This document shows, piece after piece, positions 7,898 through 16,430 of a stretch of DNA of 64,000 nucleotides; position 1 is the stretch's first letter; each line of letters starts with the position of its first letter. The DNA is from Streptohalobacillus salinus (GTDB lineage Bacteria > Bacillota > Bacilli > Bacillales > Amphibacillaceae): NCBI RefSeq assembly GCF_003201605.1, contig NZ_QJJR01000001.1, forward strand, positions 124,001 through 188,000, in the 5' to 3' direction. The translations under genes and the position numbers were made by a program. The notes beneath the pieces were generated by a model. It had not been told where the DNA came from, ran no database searches, and worked only from the letters and a program-made list of their open reading frames with translations.

Positions 7898-7949
7898 GAA
7901 TTCTCACTCCTTTTTGTTAGAAACGTCAACGTGTCTGCCTAATATAAGC

Positions 7950-7974
7950 ATTCCCTTTTGATCGGATCGTAAAC
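7950..7974 (-). promoter_or_regulatory. sigma-B-type promoter of the lmo0937-like gene
   Basis: Read on the minus strand, GTTTAC (7974-7969), a 13-base spacer and GGGAAT (7955-7950) match the general-stress consensus GTTTaa-N12-15-GGGtAt with one deviation in each box. The distance to the start codon leaves a leader of about 45 bases. Confidence 0.6.
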
Positions 7975-8021
7975 ATTTTTCCAAGAAATAGGGATATAGT
8001 TGGGTGTGGAGAATATTAACA

Positions 8022-8049
8022 TTGTTTTTTAAAACAGATGTGCTATAAT
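8022..8049 (+). promoter_or_regulatory. promoter upstream of queG
   Basis: TTGTTT (8022-8027), 16 bases and an extended TGCTATAAT (-10 at 8044-8049). The transcript would begin near 8056 and have a leader of about 130 bases. Confidence 0.6.
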
Positions 8050-8069
8050 CAATACCATCACTTTAACTA

Positions 8070-8115
8070 ACGCAGTGCTTCGTTTATTTTAAAACGAAGT
8101 GTTGCGTTTTATTTA
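8070..8115 (+). terminator. leader hairpin with T-rich tail before queG (possible attenuator)
   Basis: ACGCAGTGCTTCGTTT (8070-8085) pairs over all 16 bases with AAACGAAGTGTTGCGT (8092-8107) if three G-U pairs are allowed, followed by TTTATTTAT. It lies between the promoter and queG, so it would end a roughly 55-base transcript unless read through. No known riboswitch core is recognised in front of it. Confidence 0.5.
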
Positions 8116-8185
8116 TGATTTTTGAAGCGATAGCGATGAAGTGATAACTAGGATAAAGGACTTACTATAGAAAAGAGGATGTTTG

Positions 8186-9328
8186 ATGGCGAATGAACAG
8201 TTAAAAGAGAAGATTATTGATTATGCCCATCAGATTGGTATTGATAAAATCGGTTTTACTGCTGCCGATCCTTTTAGTGAAATGAAAGCACGTTTAAAGA
8301 TGCAACAAGCAGATAATTATCAATCAGGTTTTGAAAAAGGCAGCAATGCCGAACGAACCGAACCAAAACTGCATGTGAGTGATGCGGAGTCAATCATTGC
8401 GATTGCGGTGGCCTATCCGTCTCGAATGAAAGCACGTCCCGTAAACAAAAAAGGAGAGCGCCGGGGTAATTTTTGCCGGGCAAGTTGGGGAATGGACTAT
8501 CATACCGTCTTAAATGATAAGTTGAATCAACTGAACCGTTTTATTGAAAACCTGGTACCCGGTTTTAGGTCGCGAATCATGGTTGATACCGGTGAACTAT
8601 CGGACCGGGCAGTTGCTGAGCGTGCGGGGATTGGCTTTAGCGGAAAAAACTGTGCGATTATCACCCCTGAGTTCGGATCGTACGTTTACTTAGGTGAGAT
8701 GATCACCAACGTTCCGTTTACCTCAGACGTACCCGTCGATGACGGATGTGGCGATTGCACCAAGTGCTTGGACGCCTGTCCCACGGGTGCCTTAGTGGCG
8801 CCGGGACGCTTAAATGCGAAAAATTGCATCGCATTCCTGACGCAGACAAAAGACTTTTTGCCGGATGAATACCGAGACAAATTAGGGAACCAACTCTATG
8901 GCTTCGATACGTGTCAGCTGGTTTGCCCGAAAAATAAAGGTGTTGATTTTCATCTTCATGACGCCTTTGAACCTGAACCGGACAAGGTTAAACCGGAATT
9001 GTTGCCCCTGTTATCAATCTCTAATCGTGAATTTAAAGAAACGTTCGGTCACATGGCTGGCTCATGGCGGGGCAAGAAGCCGTTGCAGCGTAATGCGATT
9101 TTAGCATTAGCTCACTACCGAGAGGAACGTGCAGTTGAAGAGCTTGACCGCTTAATGCGGACAGATCCACGTCCAGTGATTCGTGGAACAGCCGCATTTG
9201 CGATTGGTAAAATCGGCCGGCGTGATAGTTATCGTTTGATTCAACAAGCCCGTCTAAGTGAAACGGATGAAGCAGTTATAGCAGAAATGGAAAAAGGCTT
9301 AGCGTTTGAGCTGGTTTATCAAAACTAA
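8186..9328 (+). CDS. queG: epoxyqueuosine reductase QueG
   Basis: A 380-residue cytoplasmic cobalamin-dependent iron-sulfur enzyme that makes queuosine from epoxyqueuosine at tRNA position 34. The N-terminal DUF1730/reductase domain has VDTGELSDRAVAERAGIG and GFSGKNC. Two 4Fe-4S motifs follow: CGDCTKCLDACPTGA, and NCIAF with CQLVCPKNKG. A C-terminal HEAT-like segment (RNAILALAHYREERAVEELDRL) binds tRNA. The start ATG 8186 has AGAGGA 6 bases upstream. trmL follows 90 bases downstream; both enzymes modify the wobble base, which supports a shared transcript. Confidence 0.93.
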   Translation: MANEQLKEKIIDYAHQIGIDKIGFTAADPFSEMKARLKMQQADNYQSGFEKGSNAERTEPKLHVSDAESIIAIAVAYPSRMKARPVNKKGERRGNFCRASWGMDYHTVLNDKLNQLNRFIENLVPGFRSRIMVDTGELSDRAVAERAGIGFSGKNCAIITPEFGSYVYLGEMITNVPFTSDVPVDDGCGDCTKCLDACPTGALVAPGRLNAKNCIAFLTQTKDFLPDEYRDKLGNQLYGFDTCQLVCPKNKGVDFHLHDAFEPEPDKVKPELLPLLSISNREFKETFGHMAGSWRGKKPLQRNAILALAHYREERAVEELDRLMRTDPRPVIRGTAAFAIGKIGRRDSYRLIQQARLSETDEAVIAEMEKGLAFELVYQN

Positions 9329-9418
9329 GAGGCAAGTGCAAATCACTTAAATCCGTGCATGCATCAGTTATGAAGCTGGTTTGCTAGGATAATTTGTATA
9401 GAATAAAGGAGAAGAACG

Positions 9419-9898
9419 ATGAGCCTTCATATTGTATTGTTTCAACCAGAAATCCCGGCTAATACTGGAAATATCGCCAGAACGTGTTTAGCTGTCAATG
9501 CAACCTTACATTTGATTCACCCACTAGGGTTCTCAACTGAAGATAAAATGTTACGCCGATCAGGTCTTGATTATTGGCATGATGTCAAGATTGAGTATCA
9601 TGATTCGATTGATGATTTGTATCAAGCTCACCCTACGGGTGAGTACTACTACATTGAAAACTTTGGGACCAAGTATTACTCGGAGGTTGATTTTAGTGAA
9701 GCTGAGAAAGCACTGTTCTTTGTCTTTGGCCGGGAAACGACAGGGATACCAAAAGAATTGCTTGTCGGTAAAGAAACACGTTGCCTTAGAATCCATATGG
9801 CTGATAACGATAAAGTGCGTTCGCTTAATTTATCAAACACCGCAGCAATCATTGCCTATGATGTGATGAAGCAACAAGGCTTCCCGGGAATGCATTAA
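9419..9898 (+). CDS. trmL: tRNA (cytidine/uridine-34 2'-O)-methyltransferase TrmL
   Basis: A 159-residue SPOUT (SpoU family) methyltransferase. It has motif 1 PEIPANTGNIARTC near the N-terminus, LFFVFGRETTGIP for SAM binding, and the knot region RSLNLSNTAAIIAYDV at the C-terminus. TrmL (YibK/CspR) methylates the ribose of the wobble nucleotide of tRNA-Leu isoacceptors. Length and motif order match the minimal, domain-less family. AAGGAG is 7 bases before the ATG. It is the second gene after queG and is closed by the terminator at 9945. Confidence 0.94.
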   Translation: MSLHIVLFQPEIPANTGNIARTCLAVNATLHLIHPLGFSTEDKMLRRSGLDYWHDVKIEYHDSIDDLYQAHPTGEYYYIENFGTKYYSEVDFSEAEKALFFVFGRETTGIPKELLVGKETRCLRIHMADNDKVRSLNLSNTAAIIAYDVMKQQGFPGMH

Positions 9899-9944
9899 GG
9901 TTTGTAACCGCGCAGGTAGTGGCTAACTGAATACCGAAAGACAG

Positions 9945-9987
9945 AAAAAAGCTTACCGTTTTAATTATTAAAACGGTAAGCTTTTTT
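9945..9987. terminator. bidirectional terminator between trmL and the GbsR-type gene
   Basis: AAAAAAGCTTACCGTTTTAA and its exact complement flank a short loop, with A-run and T-run on either side. The last eight codons and stop of the opposite-strand regulator form the right half of the hairpin. Confidence 0.9.
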
Positions 9988-10530
9988 GGTGTGATCAGAT
10001 TCTTTTTTAGGGACAATCTCAAAAATACGATGTGATTCAAACAATTCAACGATTTCTTCTACCCATTCATAGTAGCGTACAGATTCATCAGAGTCATTTA
10101 AGTAAACTTGCGCTTCTTCTTTAATCGCCTCACTCGCCTCTGGGTCGTTCATGATTTGGTTTAAATCTTGTGTGATTCGGGCTTCAATCTTTTTGTTGCG
10201 AATGACAACTTCGCGCCAGTTAGCGGTGAATAAGGTAATAAACGTTTGGTAGTAATCTTCTTCCACCGTATAGTGATCTTTGCGCGAGCCTTTCATGAAG
10301 GCTTTTTCTGCAATGTTGTAATGCGTCATTTCACGCATGACTTGACTCATGCGGGTTTTACTCATGCCGGTATGCTCAGCGAGCTCATCCAAGTCAAGCG
10401 CCCGTCCTTCATAAAAAATAGCTGCAATCACGCGGCCGATGGTTGCCGGATACCCATATGATTTCATGTTTTCAGCAATTTGCTCACTGACGCGATTTTT
10501 TATTTGATTTAATTGTTCTTTATGATCCAT
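9961..10530 (-). CDS. GbsR/OpcR-type MarR-family repressor of osmoprotectant uptake
   Basis: A 189-residue cytoplasmic winged-helix protein: an N-terminal helix NQIKNRVSEQIAENMKSYG, YPATIGRVIAAIFY, and a helix-turn-helix around LDELAEHTGMSKTRMSQVMREM, followed by a helical dimerisation part. The family includes GbsR (choline-responsive repressor of gbsAB/opuB) and OpcR (repressor of opuC) of Bacillus. It is divergent from opuCA across 270 bases with nested palindromes, so an OpcR-like role on this operon is the likely one. The start ATG 10530 is the only good one. Its last codons lie inside a terminator stem. Inducer not derivable from sequence. Confidence 0.88.
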   Translation of the reverse strand: MDHKEQLNQIKNRVSEQIAENMKSYGYPATIGRVIAAIFYEGRALDLDELAEHTGMSKTRMSQVMREMTHYNIAEKAFMKGSRKDHYTVEEDYYQTFITLFTANWREVVIRNKKIEARITQDLNQIMNDPEASEAIKEEAQVYLNDSDESVRYYEWVEEIVELFESHRIFEIVPKKESDHTKKAYRFNN

Positions 10531-10671
10531 GAATAATATCAGCTCTTTTTCTGTTTTATTTTTACAAACAATCCATTTGATTTTACTGTATCATAAATGA
10601 CTGGTGAACCCAATTGGACGTTTGGGTAGGATTTGCTCGTAATCGGGAGGATTTATAAGAAAGATACAATC

Positions 10672-10724
10672 TATACAATTCATACACTTTAAATTGTATA
10701 AAGTTTGTGCAATTTAAAGTGTAT
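10672..10724. promoter_or_regulatory. nested inverted repeats, probable operator of the GbsR-type repressor
   Basis: ATACACTTTAAATTG (10682-10696) and CAATTTAAAGTGTAT (10710-10724) are perfect 15-base arms around 13 bases. A second pair, TATACAATT (10672-10680) and AATTGTATA (10692-10700), overlaps the first. The block lies between the divergent repressor and opuCA genes. A possible promoter, TTGTTT (10733-10738) N16 TACAAT (10755-10760), begins just downstream. Confidence 0.7.
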
Positions 10725-10801
10725 ACCGGGTTTTGTTTTCGCGTGGTTTATATGTACAATTAAAAAGTAATAAAAAAGGACGACGAAGGAAGGGACAGCT
10801 A

Positions 10802-11917
10802 TTGATTCAATTAAAGAATGTTAACAAAGTATATGAAGATGGCTTTCAGGCATTGAAGAATATTAACCTTACTTTTGAAGAAGGCAAACTGAATGTTTTA
10901 ATCGGACCAAGTGGTTGCGGTAAAACAACAACGATGAAATTATTGAATCGTTTAATCGATTACACCGACGGTGAATTAACGATTGATGGAAAAATAATTT
11001 CTGAGATTGATCCAATTGAATTGCGCAGGCAAATGGGTTATGTCATTCAAAGTATTGGTCTATTTCCACATATGACAATCTACGATAACGTCGCAACGGT
11101 ACCAAAATTACTAAAGTGGGATAAAGCAAAAACAAAGGACCGTGTGTATGAACTATTAAATATGGTTGATTTAGACCCAGAGGTCTATTGCGAACGTTAC
11201 CCGAATGAATTAAGTGGTGGGCAACAACAACGGATTGGTGTGATTAGAGCCCTAGCTGCTGAACCGAAAATCATTCTTATGGATGAACCGTTTAGTGCGC
11301 TTGACCCGATTAGTCGGGAACAATTACAAGATCAGTTGGTTCAGTTACAACAGGAAATCAATAAAACCATCATTTTTGTCACGCATGATATGGATGAAGC
11401 GATTAAAATTGCTGACCAAATCATTTTAATGCGTGAAGGTGAGGTCGTTCAAAAAGGAACGCCGCGCGAGATTTTAACCAACCCGAAAGATGATTTTGTA
11501 CGAGAGTTTATTGGACAAGAACGCTTAGAAAAAGCACAAGGCTTACCGCCAATGACTGCTTTTGTTGATGCGAACTTCCCGAGTGTTAATGTTGAAAAGT
11601 CCGTTGATGACTTAATTGATGTGATGGTTAAACATAAGAAAGATCAAATGCCGATTGTTGATAATGACGATAAGTATTTAGGGATTGTATCACTCTACGA
11701 TGCGGTGCGAAAACATGATGTTGTCTTACGTGATTTAGTGAACCCTGATATTATTGCTTATCGTGAAACAGCCGAAGTTGAGAAATTTGTCGCGAGTAAA
11801 GATACGATCGCGCCGATTGTTAAAGAAGATGAAACCTTTATTGGTGTCTTAGACCAAGATCAATTATTAGCCGTCTTACATGATAAAATTGAGCCTAAAA
11901 GTGGTGTAAGGTCATGA
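10802..11917 (+). CDS. opuCA: glycine betaine/carnitine/choline ABC transporter ATPase OpuCA
   Basis: A 371-residue ABC ATPase with Walker A GPSGCGKTT, signature LSGGQQQR, Walker B IILMDEPFSALD and switch His in VTHDMDEA. It is followed by two C-terminal CBS domains (about 250-365) such as those that tune Opu transporters to ionic strength. It powers import of compatible solutes through OpuCB/OpuCD. TTG 10802 is taken as start because AGGAAGGG lies 8 bases upstream and family members begin MIxLKNVxKxY; the frame continues 23 codons upstream through the promoter region. It overlaps opuCB by four bases. Confidence 0.94.
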   Translation: MIQLKNVNKVYEDGFQALKNINLTFEEGKLNVLIGPSGCGKTTTMKLLNRLIDYTDGELTIDGKIISEIDPIELRRQMGYVIQSIGLFPHMTIYDNVATVPKLLKWDKAKTKDRVYELLNMVDLDPEVYCERYPNELSGGQQQRIGVIRALAAEPKIILMDEPFSALDPISREQLQDQLVQLQQEINKTIIFVTHDMDEAIKIADQIILMREGEVVQKGTPREILTNPKDDFVREFIGQERLEKAQGLPPMTAFVDANFPSVNVEKSVDDLIDVMVKHKKDQMPIVDNDDKYLGIVSLYDAVRKHDVVLRDLVNPDIIAYRETAEVEKFVASKDTIAPIVKEDETFIGVLDQDQLLAVLHDKIEPKSGVRS

Positions 11918-12564
11918 ATTTAATTCAAGAGTACATCGAGTTCTTTTCAATTCGTTATGAAAACATTATGCGTTATTTGGTGGAACATTTAACGATTGCG
12001 GCAGTATCAATTGTTGCGGCGATTGTCTTAACTGTACCGCTCGCAATATGGATGACGAAAATGAAAAATGAACGTTTGAAGCAAGCGATTTTTAATTTAG
12101 CGAACTTCTTTCAAACGATACCAACCATTGCCTTATTTGCGATTTTAATTCCGTTTTTCGGGATCGGTTTTGTACCAGCGGTGGTTGCCTTGTTCTTATA
12201 TGCCTTACTGCCGCTCTTACGTAATACTTACGCAGGTGTTGAATCGATTGATCAAGGCATCGTCGAAGCAGCAAAAGGAATGGGGTACTCAACATTTGGT
12301 CGGTTGATGAAAGTAGAGCTGCCGATTGCTGTCCCTTATATTATGTCAGGGATTCGGATTACGACGGTCTATATCATCAGTTGGACGACACTAGCATCAG
12401 TTATTGGTGCGGGTGGTTTAGGTGACTTGGTTATGGCGGGCATTGGCTCAAACAACACCTATATGATTTTTACCGGCACCGTGATGGCAATTGGCCTTGC
12501 TTTAATTGTTGATACGCTGTTCGGTTTGGTCGAAAAACGCTTATCTCATACCCGTGCTTCTTAA
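11914..12564 (+). CDS. opuCB: osmoprotectant ABC transporter permease OpuCB
   Basis: A 216-residue integral membrane protein with about five helices. It has the binding-protein-dependent permease motif around VEAAKGMGYSTFGRLMKVELPIAVP (EAA loop contacting the ATPase). Its ATG overlaps the opuCA stop (ATGA), which implies translational coupling. It pairs with the second permease OpuCD, with which it shares IPSLA/IPTIA and LPLLRNTY segments. It ends with a basic tail. The downstream binding-protein gene follows after an unusually long gap of 136 bases. Confidence 0.93.
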   Translation: MNLIQEYIEFFSIRYENIMRYLVEHLTIAAVSIVAAIVLTVPLAIWMTKMKNERLKQAIFNLANFFQTIPTIALFAILIPFFGIGFVPAVVALFLYALLPLLRNTYAGVESIDQGIVEAAKGMGYSTFGRLMKVELPIAVPYIMSGIRITTVYIISWTTLASVIGAGGLGDLVMAGIGSNNTYMIFTGTVMAIGLALIVDTLFGLVEKRLSHTRAS

Positions 12565-12700
12565 AAAGACACAGGCGAGGTAAGTCACTTAACAAGAAGA
12601 CAACGATAAATAAAGACGTCGTAAACATGAAGTGATGATGAACCTTACATCTTTGGTGTAAGTTCGATATAAAAACAATAAAAGAAAAGGGGATTTTAAC

Positions 12701-13606
12701 ATGAAAAAGAAATTACTTGCAGTCCTATTAGCAATGACTGTCCTATTTATTGCCGCTTGCGGTGGAGACGAATCAGCAGATGGAGGCGAAGTGTTTGAGT
12801 TTGGAGCACAATCGTATACGGACCCGAAAATCGCTGCCCAAATGGTTAAGATTTTAGTAGAAGAAAATACGGATCACGAAGTTAATATTACGGAAGACAT
12901 TCAAGCAAGTCCACAAATTCTTGCTTCAATTGAGCGCGAAGAATTTGATTTTGCGATGCTTTATTCAGGTGAGGTCTACAACAATCACTTTGATGATGTG
13001 GACTATTCAACAAACTCAGAACAAACCATTCAAAATGCCCAAGATTTATTTGGTCCAGAATATGATATGACGTGGTTTGATACAATTGGTTTCAAAAACG
13101 AATATGCGATTGCGATTCGTGGCGATTTTGCAGAAGAAAATGATATTACCACGATTTCAGATCTTGAAGCACATGCTGATGATCTAACCTTAGGAACAGA
13201 CACAACCTGGGTAGAGCGTGACAATGATGGTTACCGTGGTTTCCAAGAACGTTATGGTTTTGAATTTGGTGACGTACGTGGCATGGAAGTTTCATTAATG
13301 TATACCGGGATTGCTAACAGTGAGCTTGACGTTGTGACAGCTTACACGGTCGATCCACAAATTGCTGAATATGATTTGCGTATTCTAGAAGATGATCAAG
13401 AATTCTTCCCACCTTACGATGCATCACTTGTGGCGCGTAATGAAGTATTAGAAAACTATCCAGAAGTTGAAGAAATCTTCTTAGAGCTTGTCGGAACCGT
13501 TTCAACCGAAGAGATGTCTGAATTGATTCGCCAAGTCGACTTAGAAGAACGTTCAACGGAAGAAGTTGCACGTGAGTTCTTAGAAACAGAAGGCTTACTA
13601 AACTAA
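12701..13606 (+). CDS. opuCC: osmoprotectant-binding lipoprotein OpuCC
   Basis: A 301-residue extracellular solute-binding lipoprotein. The signal peptide MKKKLLAVLLAMTVLFIAAC ends in a lipobox with Cys20. The OpuAC/ProX-like domain begins FEFGAQSYTDPKIAAQMVKIL and includes LGTDTTWVERDNDGYRGFQERYG cut into shorter conserved runs, and the family ending EEVAREFLETEGLL. It captures betaine, carnitine or choline; aromatic cage residues (Tyr, Trp) are present, but the ligand preference cannot be read. AAAAGGGG is the ribosome site. It is acidic, as common for salt-exposed lipoproteins. Confidence 0.93.
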   Translation: MKKKLLAVLLAMTVLFIAACGGDESADGGEVFEFGAQSYTDPKIAAQMVKILVEENTDHEVNITEDIQASPQILASIEREEFDFAMLYSGEVYNNHFDDVDYSTNSEQTIQNAQDLFGPEYDMTWFDTIGFKNEYAIAIRGDFAEENDITTISDLEAHADDLTLGTDTTWVERDNDGYRGFQERYGFEFGDVRGMEVSLMYTGIANSELDVVTAYTVDPQIAEYDLRILEDDQEFFPPYDASLVARNEVLENYPEVEEIFLELVGTVSTEEMSELIRQVDLEERSTEEVAREFLETEGLLN

Positions 13607-13628
13607 TAAATAAAGTGGGGATCCAATA

Positions 13629-14273
13629 ATGGATTTTTTAATCGAATTAGGCACCTATATGTTAGAAAACTCGAGTGAGTTACTCGCACTTGCAGGCGAA
13701 CACGTGATGATGGTCTTATATGCAATTGGCTTCGCGTTGTTAGTCGGGATACCACTCGGAATCTTAGCGGCGAAATTTAAAAAAGCTGCCCCAGTGATTT
13801 TATCCCTGGTGAATATCTTGCAACTGATTCCAAGCCTGGCGATGCTCGCGATTTTACTCATCTACTTTGGCCTTGGAAACTCAACAGTGGTGATTGGTTT
13901 ATTTTTCTACTCACTGTTACCGATTGTCCGTAACACGTATGTCGGCTTAAAAGAAGTTGATGCAAGCGTGACAGAAGCAGGACGCGGAATTGGGATGACC
14001 CCCTTGCAGTTATTATGGAAGGTCGAGTTTCCCTTATCAATACCGTTCTTAATGGCCGGATTGCGAGTGGCGGCAGTGATTGCCGTTGCTGTTGCGACCA
14101 TTGCCCCCTATATTGGTGGGGGCGGTTTAGGCAGTGAAATCGTTGGTGGAATCAACCTACAAAATGACGTGCGTCTCTATGCTGGTGCCATACCAGCGGC
14201 AGCACTTGCCATTTTGGCTGATTTCCTGCTCGGTATTTTTGAACGAAAAACGAAAAATAGATTTGCTAACTAA
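13629..14273 (+). CDS. opuCD: osmoprotectant ABC transporter permease OpuCD
   Basis: A 214-residue membrane permease with five predicted helices and the EAA-loop segment EAGRGIGMTPLQLLWKVEFP. It is the partner of OpuCB in a heterodimeric pore. It starts 22 bases after opuCC with GTGGGGA as ribosome site and ends 11 bases before the operon terminator at 14284. Order CA-CB-CC-CD and lengths equal those of Bacillus and Staphylococcus opuC/opuB operons. Confidence 0.93.
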   Translation: MDFLIELGTYMLENSSELLALAGEHVMMVLYAIGFALLVGIPLGILAAKFKKAAPVILSLVNILQLIPSLAMLAILLIYFGLGNSTVVIGLFFYSLLPIVRNTYVGLKEVDASVTEAGRGIGMTPLQLLWKVEFPLSIPFLMAGLRVAAVIAVAVATIAPYIGGGGLGSEIVGGINLQNDVRLYAGAIPAAALAILADFLLGIFERKTKNRFAN

Positions 14274-14283
14274 ATAGCTGTTG

Positions 14284-14318
14284 AAAAAGATGTCGGTGCA
14301 TGTATCGGCATCTTTTTT
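14284..14318 (+). terminator. terminator of the opuC operon
   Basis: AAAAAGATGTCG pairs with CGGCATCTTTTT (one G-U), followed by TTAC. Confidence 0.85.
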
Positions 14319-14427
14319 ACGGGTATTTGCGCCTGAATGAATCTATACGAACCGAGCAAATAGTGCCCGGTTTTCCAGACGATTTCACAAGATGAAGTCG
14401 CTACCTAAAAGAAAGGGAGGAATTATG

Positions 14428-15609
14428 ATGGAACAAAAACTACTTGATGCGATTACTGCTTTATATGACGAGATGGTTGACTTACGCCGTCACTTTCATA
14501 TGTATCCAGAACTATCATTTAAAGAAGTAAATACACCGAAGACCATCGCCGCCTACCATCGCGACCTTGGCCTTGAGGTGAGGGAAGGTGTCGGGACCCG
14601 CGGTGTGGTTGCAACGCTTAGAGGAAAGTACCCTGGTAAAACAGTGGCAATTCGAGCTGATTTTGATGCGTTGCCGATCACGGAAGAAAATGACGTGCCT
14701 TATGCGTCGACCGTTGACGGGGTGATGCATGCTTGTGGTCATGATGCGCACACCGCCATCGCTTTAGGAATGGCCAAGGCTTTTGTTTCCGTGAAAGATG
14801 ACTTGCACGGAAATGTGGTTTTCATCCACCAACATGCTGAAGAGGAAGACCCAGGTGGTGCGAAAGCAATGATTGAAGACGGTGCGCTTGAGGGTGTTGA
14901 TATTATTTTCGCCACCCACATGGAAAATTATCTTCCCGTTCATCATGTGAGCCATAGTCCTGACTATATTCTAGCAGCGAGCGATGATTTTTTTATTACG
15001 ATAAAAGGCGAAGGGGGCCATGGCGCCTTTCCTCAAGATGCGACTGATGCGGTTCAAATCGGGGCCCAGTTAGTTGCGAACTTACATCAGCTCGTTAGTC
15101 GTAAGGTGGATCCATTAAAATCAGCGGTGTTAACGGTCGGTGCCTTTAAAGCTGGTGAGAAAGCCAATGTTATTCCAGGCCAGGCGACAATCGAAGGGAC
15201 GGTTCGCACCTTTGATGATGATGTGCGAGCAGCACTTGCCGATTGGGTTAAAAAAGTTGCCGAACATACGGCGGCAATGTATGGTGCAGAAGTTGAGGTC
15301 GACTATCAATTTGGTTATCCAGCAACGAAAAACGATCCGGACGTAAACGCACTTATCGTCAAGGCTGCAACAGCACTTCTTCCAGAAGGACATGTTAAAG
15401 CGATGGCGCCGAATATGGGGGCGGAGGACTTTAGTTACTTTACCCGTCAAATTCCTGGGGCTTATTTTTTCACTGGTTCTGCGAACGAAGCGAAAGGCTT
15501 CACCTATCCTTATCACCATCCCAAGTTTGATATTGATGAACAGGCGCTATTAAATGGAGCGAAAGTTATGGCAAAAGCGACCCTTGATTATTTAACTGAA
15601 GCTCACTAA
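14428..15609 (+). CDS. M20D family amidohydrolase (N-acyl amino acid/hippurate hydrolase type)
   Basis: A 393-residue cytoplasmic metallohydrolase. Metal and catalytic motifs in order: RADFDALPI, HACGHDAHTA (Cys and His ligands), HAEEEDPGGAKAMIEDGAL (Glu pair), HGAFP in the dimerisation domain, and ANMGAEDF with a late HHPKFD. The M20D clan cleaves amide bonds of N-acyl amino acids, indole-acetyl amino acids or aminobenzoyl compounds; which one is not visible. Two ATGs follow the AGGGAGG site; 14428 has the better spacing of 7. It stands alone between two terminators, next to the opuC operon without an evident link. Confidence 0.88.
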   Translation: MEQKLLDAITALYDEMVDLRRHFHMYPELSFKEVNTPKTIAAYHRDLGLEVREGVGTRGVVATLRGKYPGKTVAIRADFDALPITEENDVPYASTVDGVMHACGHDAHTAIALGMAKAFVSVKDDLHGNVVFIHQHAEEEDPGGAKAMIEDGALEGVDIIFATHMENYLPVHHVSHSPDYILAASDDFFITIKGEGGHGAFPQDATDAVQIGAQLVANLHQLVSRKVDPLKSAVLTVGAFKAGEKANVIPGQATIEGTVRTFDDDVRAALADWVKKVAEHTAAMYGAEVEVDYQFGYPATKNDPDVNALIVKAATALLPEGHVKAMAPNMGAEDFSYFTRQIPGAYFFTGSANEAKGFTYPYHHPKFDIDEQALLNGAKVMAKATLDYLTEAH

Positions 15610-15613
15610 TGTG

Positions 15614-15653
15614 AAAGTCTTCTCCTTTTTAACCAGAAGGAGAAGACTTTTTT
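15614..15653 (+). terminator. terminator after the amidohydrolase
   Basis: AAGTCTTCTCCTT and AAGGAGAAGACTT form a 13-bp stem followed by TTTTT. Confidence 0.9.
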
Positions 15654-15813
15654 AATAGGGCAACCGATCCCGATAGTCATGCAATCATTTTCTCCACGAC
15701 CAGGTTGACGGGCACGAGTATGTTTATATTTTGATGTTTTTTAAACGAACGATGCTCAAAGGGTAGCGCAAGCAGGCCTTCATTTGTTAAACTAAGGAAA
15801 TGGGAGGCAAGAC

Positions 15814-16335
15814 ATGATGAAAAAAATTATCGGGCTCTTAATAATTAGTACTGTAATGATTCTATCAGGTTGTAATGAAGACGCAGCATCGACTGATGGT
15901 GATGAAACGCCTGAGGTGGATGGCTACCGCTATCCTACCGAAGAAGTAGAAAAAGCGTTTGCAGAAGCAAGTTTTACCGCCACCTTGCCCGAAAGATTAC
16001 CCATACCCGTTGCGTATGTTGTATATGATCACTATTTTTTAGATGGGGTAGAGATTTTAGACCTCAGCTTTTATTCTGATCAAAATGATTTATTAACCAT
16101 TCAAATAAAGGATGGTGAGACAACGGCGTGTGCCACATTAGAAACTGTTCAAGTTAATGGTGTTCAGGAAGCGTGTTTTTATCAATCTGACTTTGTGCAA
16201 CAACTTGTCGTGATTGACCAACCGCTCATTTATCAAATTGAGTACCGTAAAGGCATGCGGGAAGACGATGCAGAAGAGTTATACCCAATCGAGCAACGGC
16301 ATCTCGTCGAAATTTCTGAAGCGATTCGGTCGTAA
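15814..16335 (+). CDS. lipoprotein of unknown function
   Basis: A 173-residue protein with a lipoprotein signal MMKKIIGLLIISTVMILSGC (lipidated Cys20), then an acidic linker NEDAASTDGDETPEVDG. A single globular domain of about 130 residues follows with SFTATLPERLPIPVAYVVYDHYF and two cysteines (in CATLE and EACFY). No named family is recognised; the layout resembles the small secreted DUF4367-like beta domains, but I would not assign that. GGGAGG gives the start. It may be transcribed with murG, which begins 95 bases later. Confidence 0.75.
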   Translation: MMKKIIGLLIISTVMILSGCNEDAASTDGDETPEVDGYRYPTEEVEKAFAEASFTATLPERLPIPVAYVVYDHYFLDGVEILDLSFYSDQNDLLTIQIKDGETTACATLETVQVNGVQEACFYQSDFVQQLVVIDQPLIYQIEYRKGMREDDAEELYPIEQRHLVEISEAIRS

Positions 16336-16430
16336 TGAAAACCATCGATTGCCAGGAGCACGGTGCTGCTAAATCAGTGAAGTGAACAATCTTGCAAGGG
16401 AAAATAAATACTTTTAAACGAGGGAAACCG

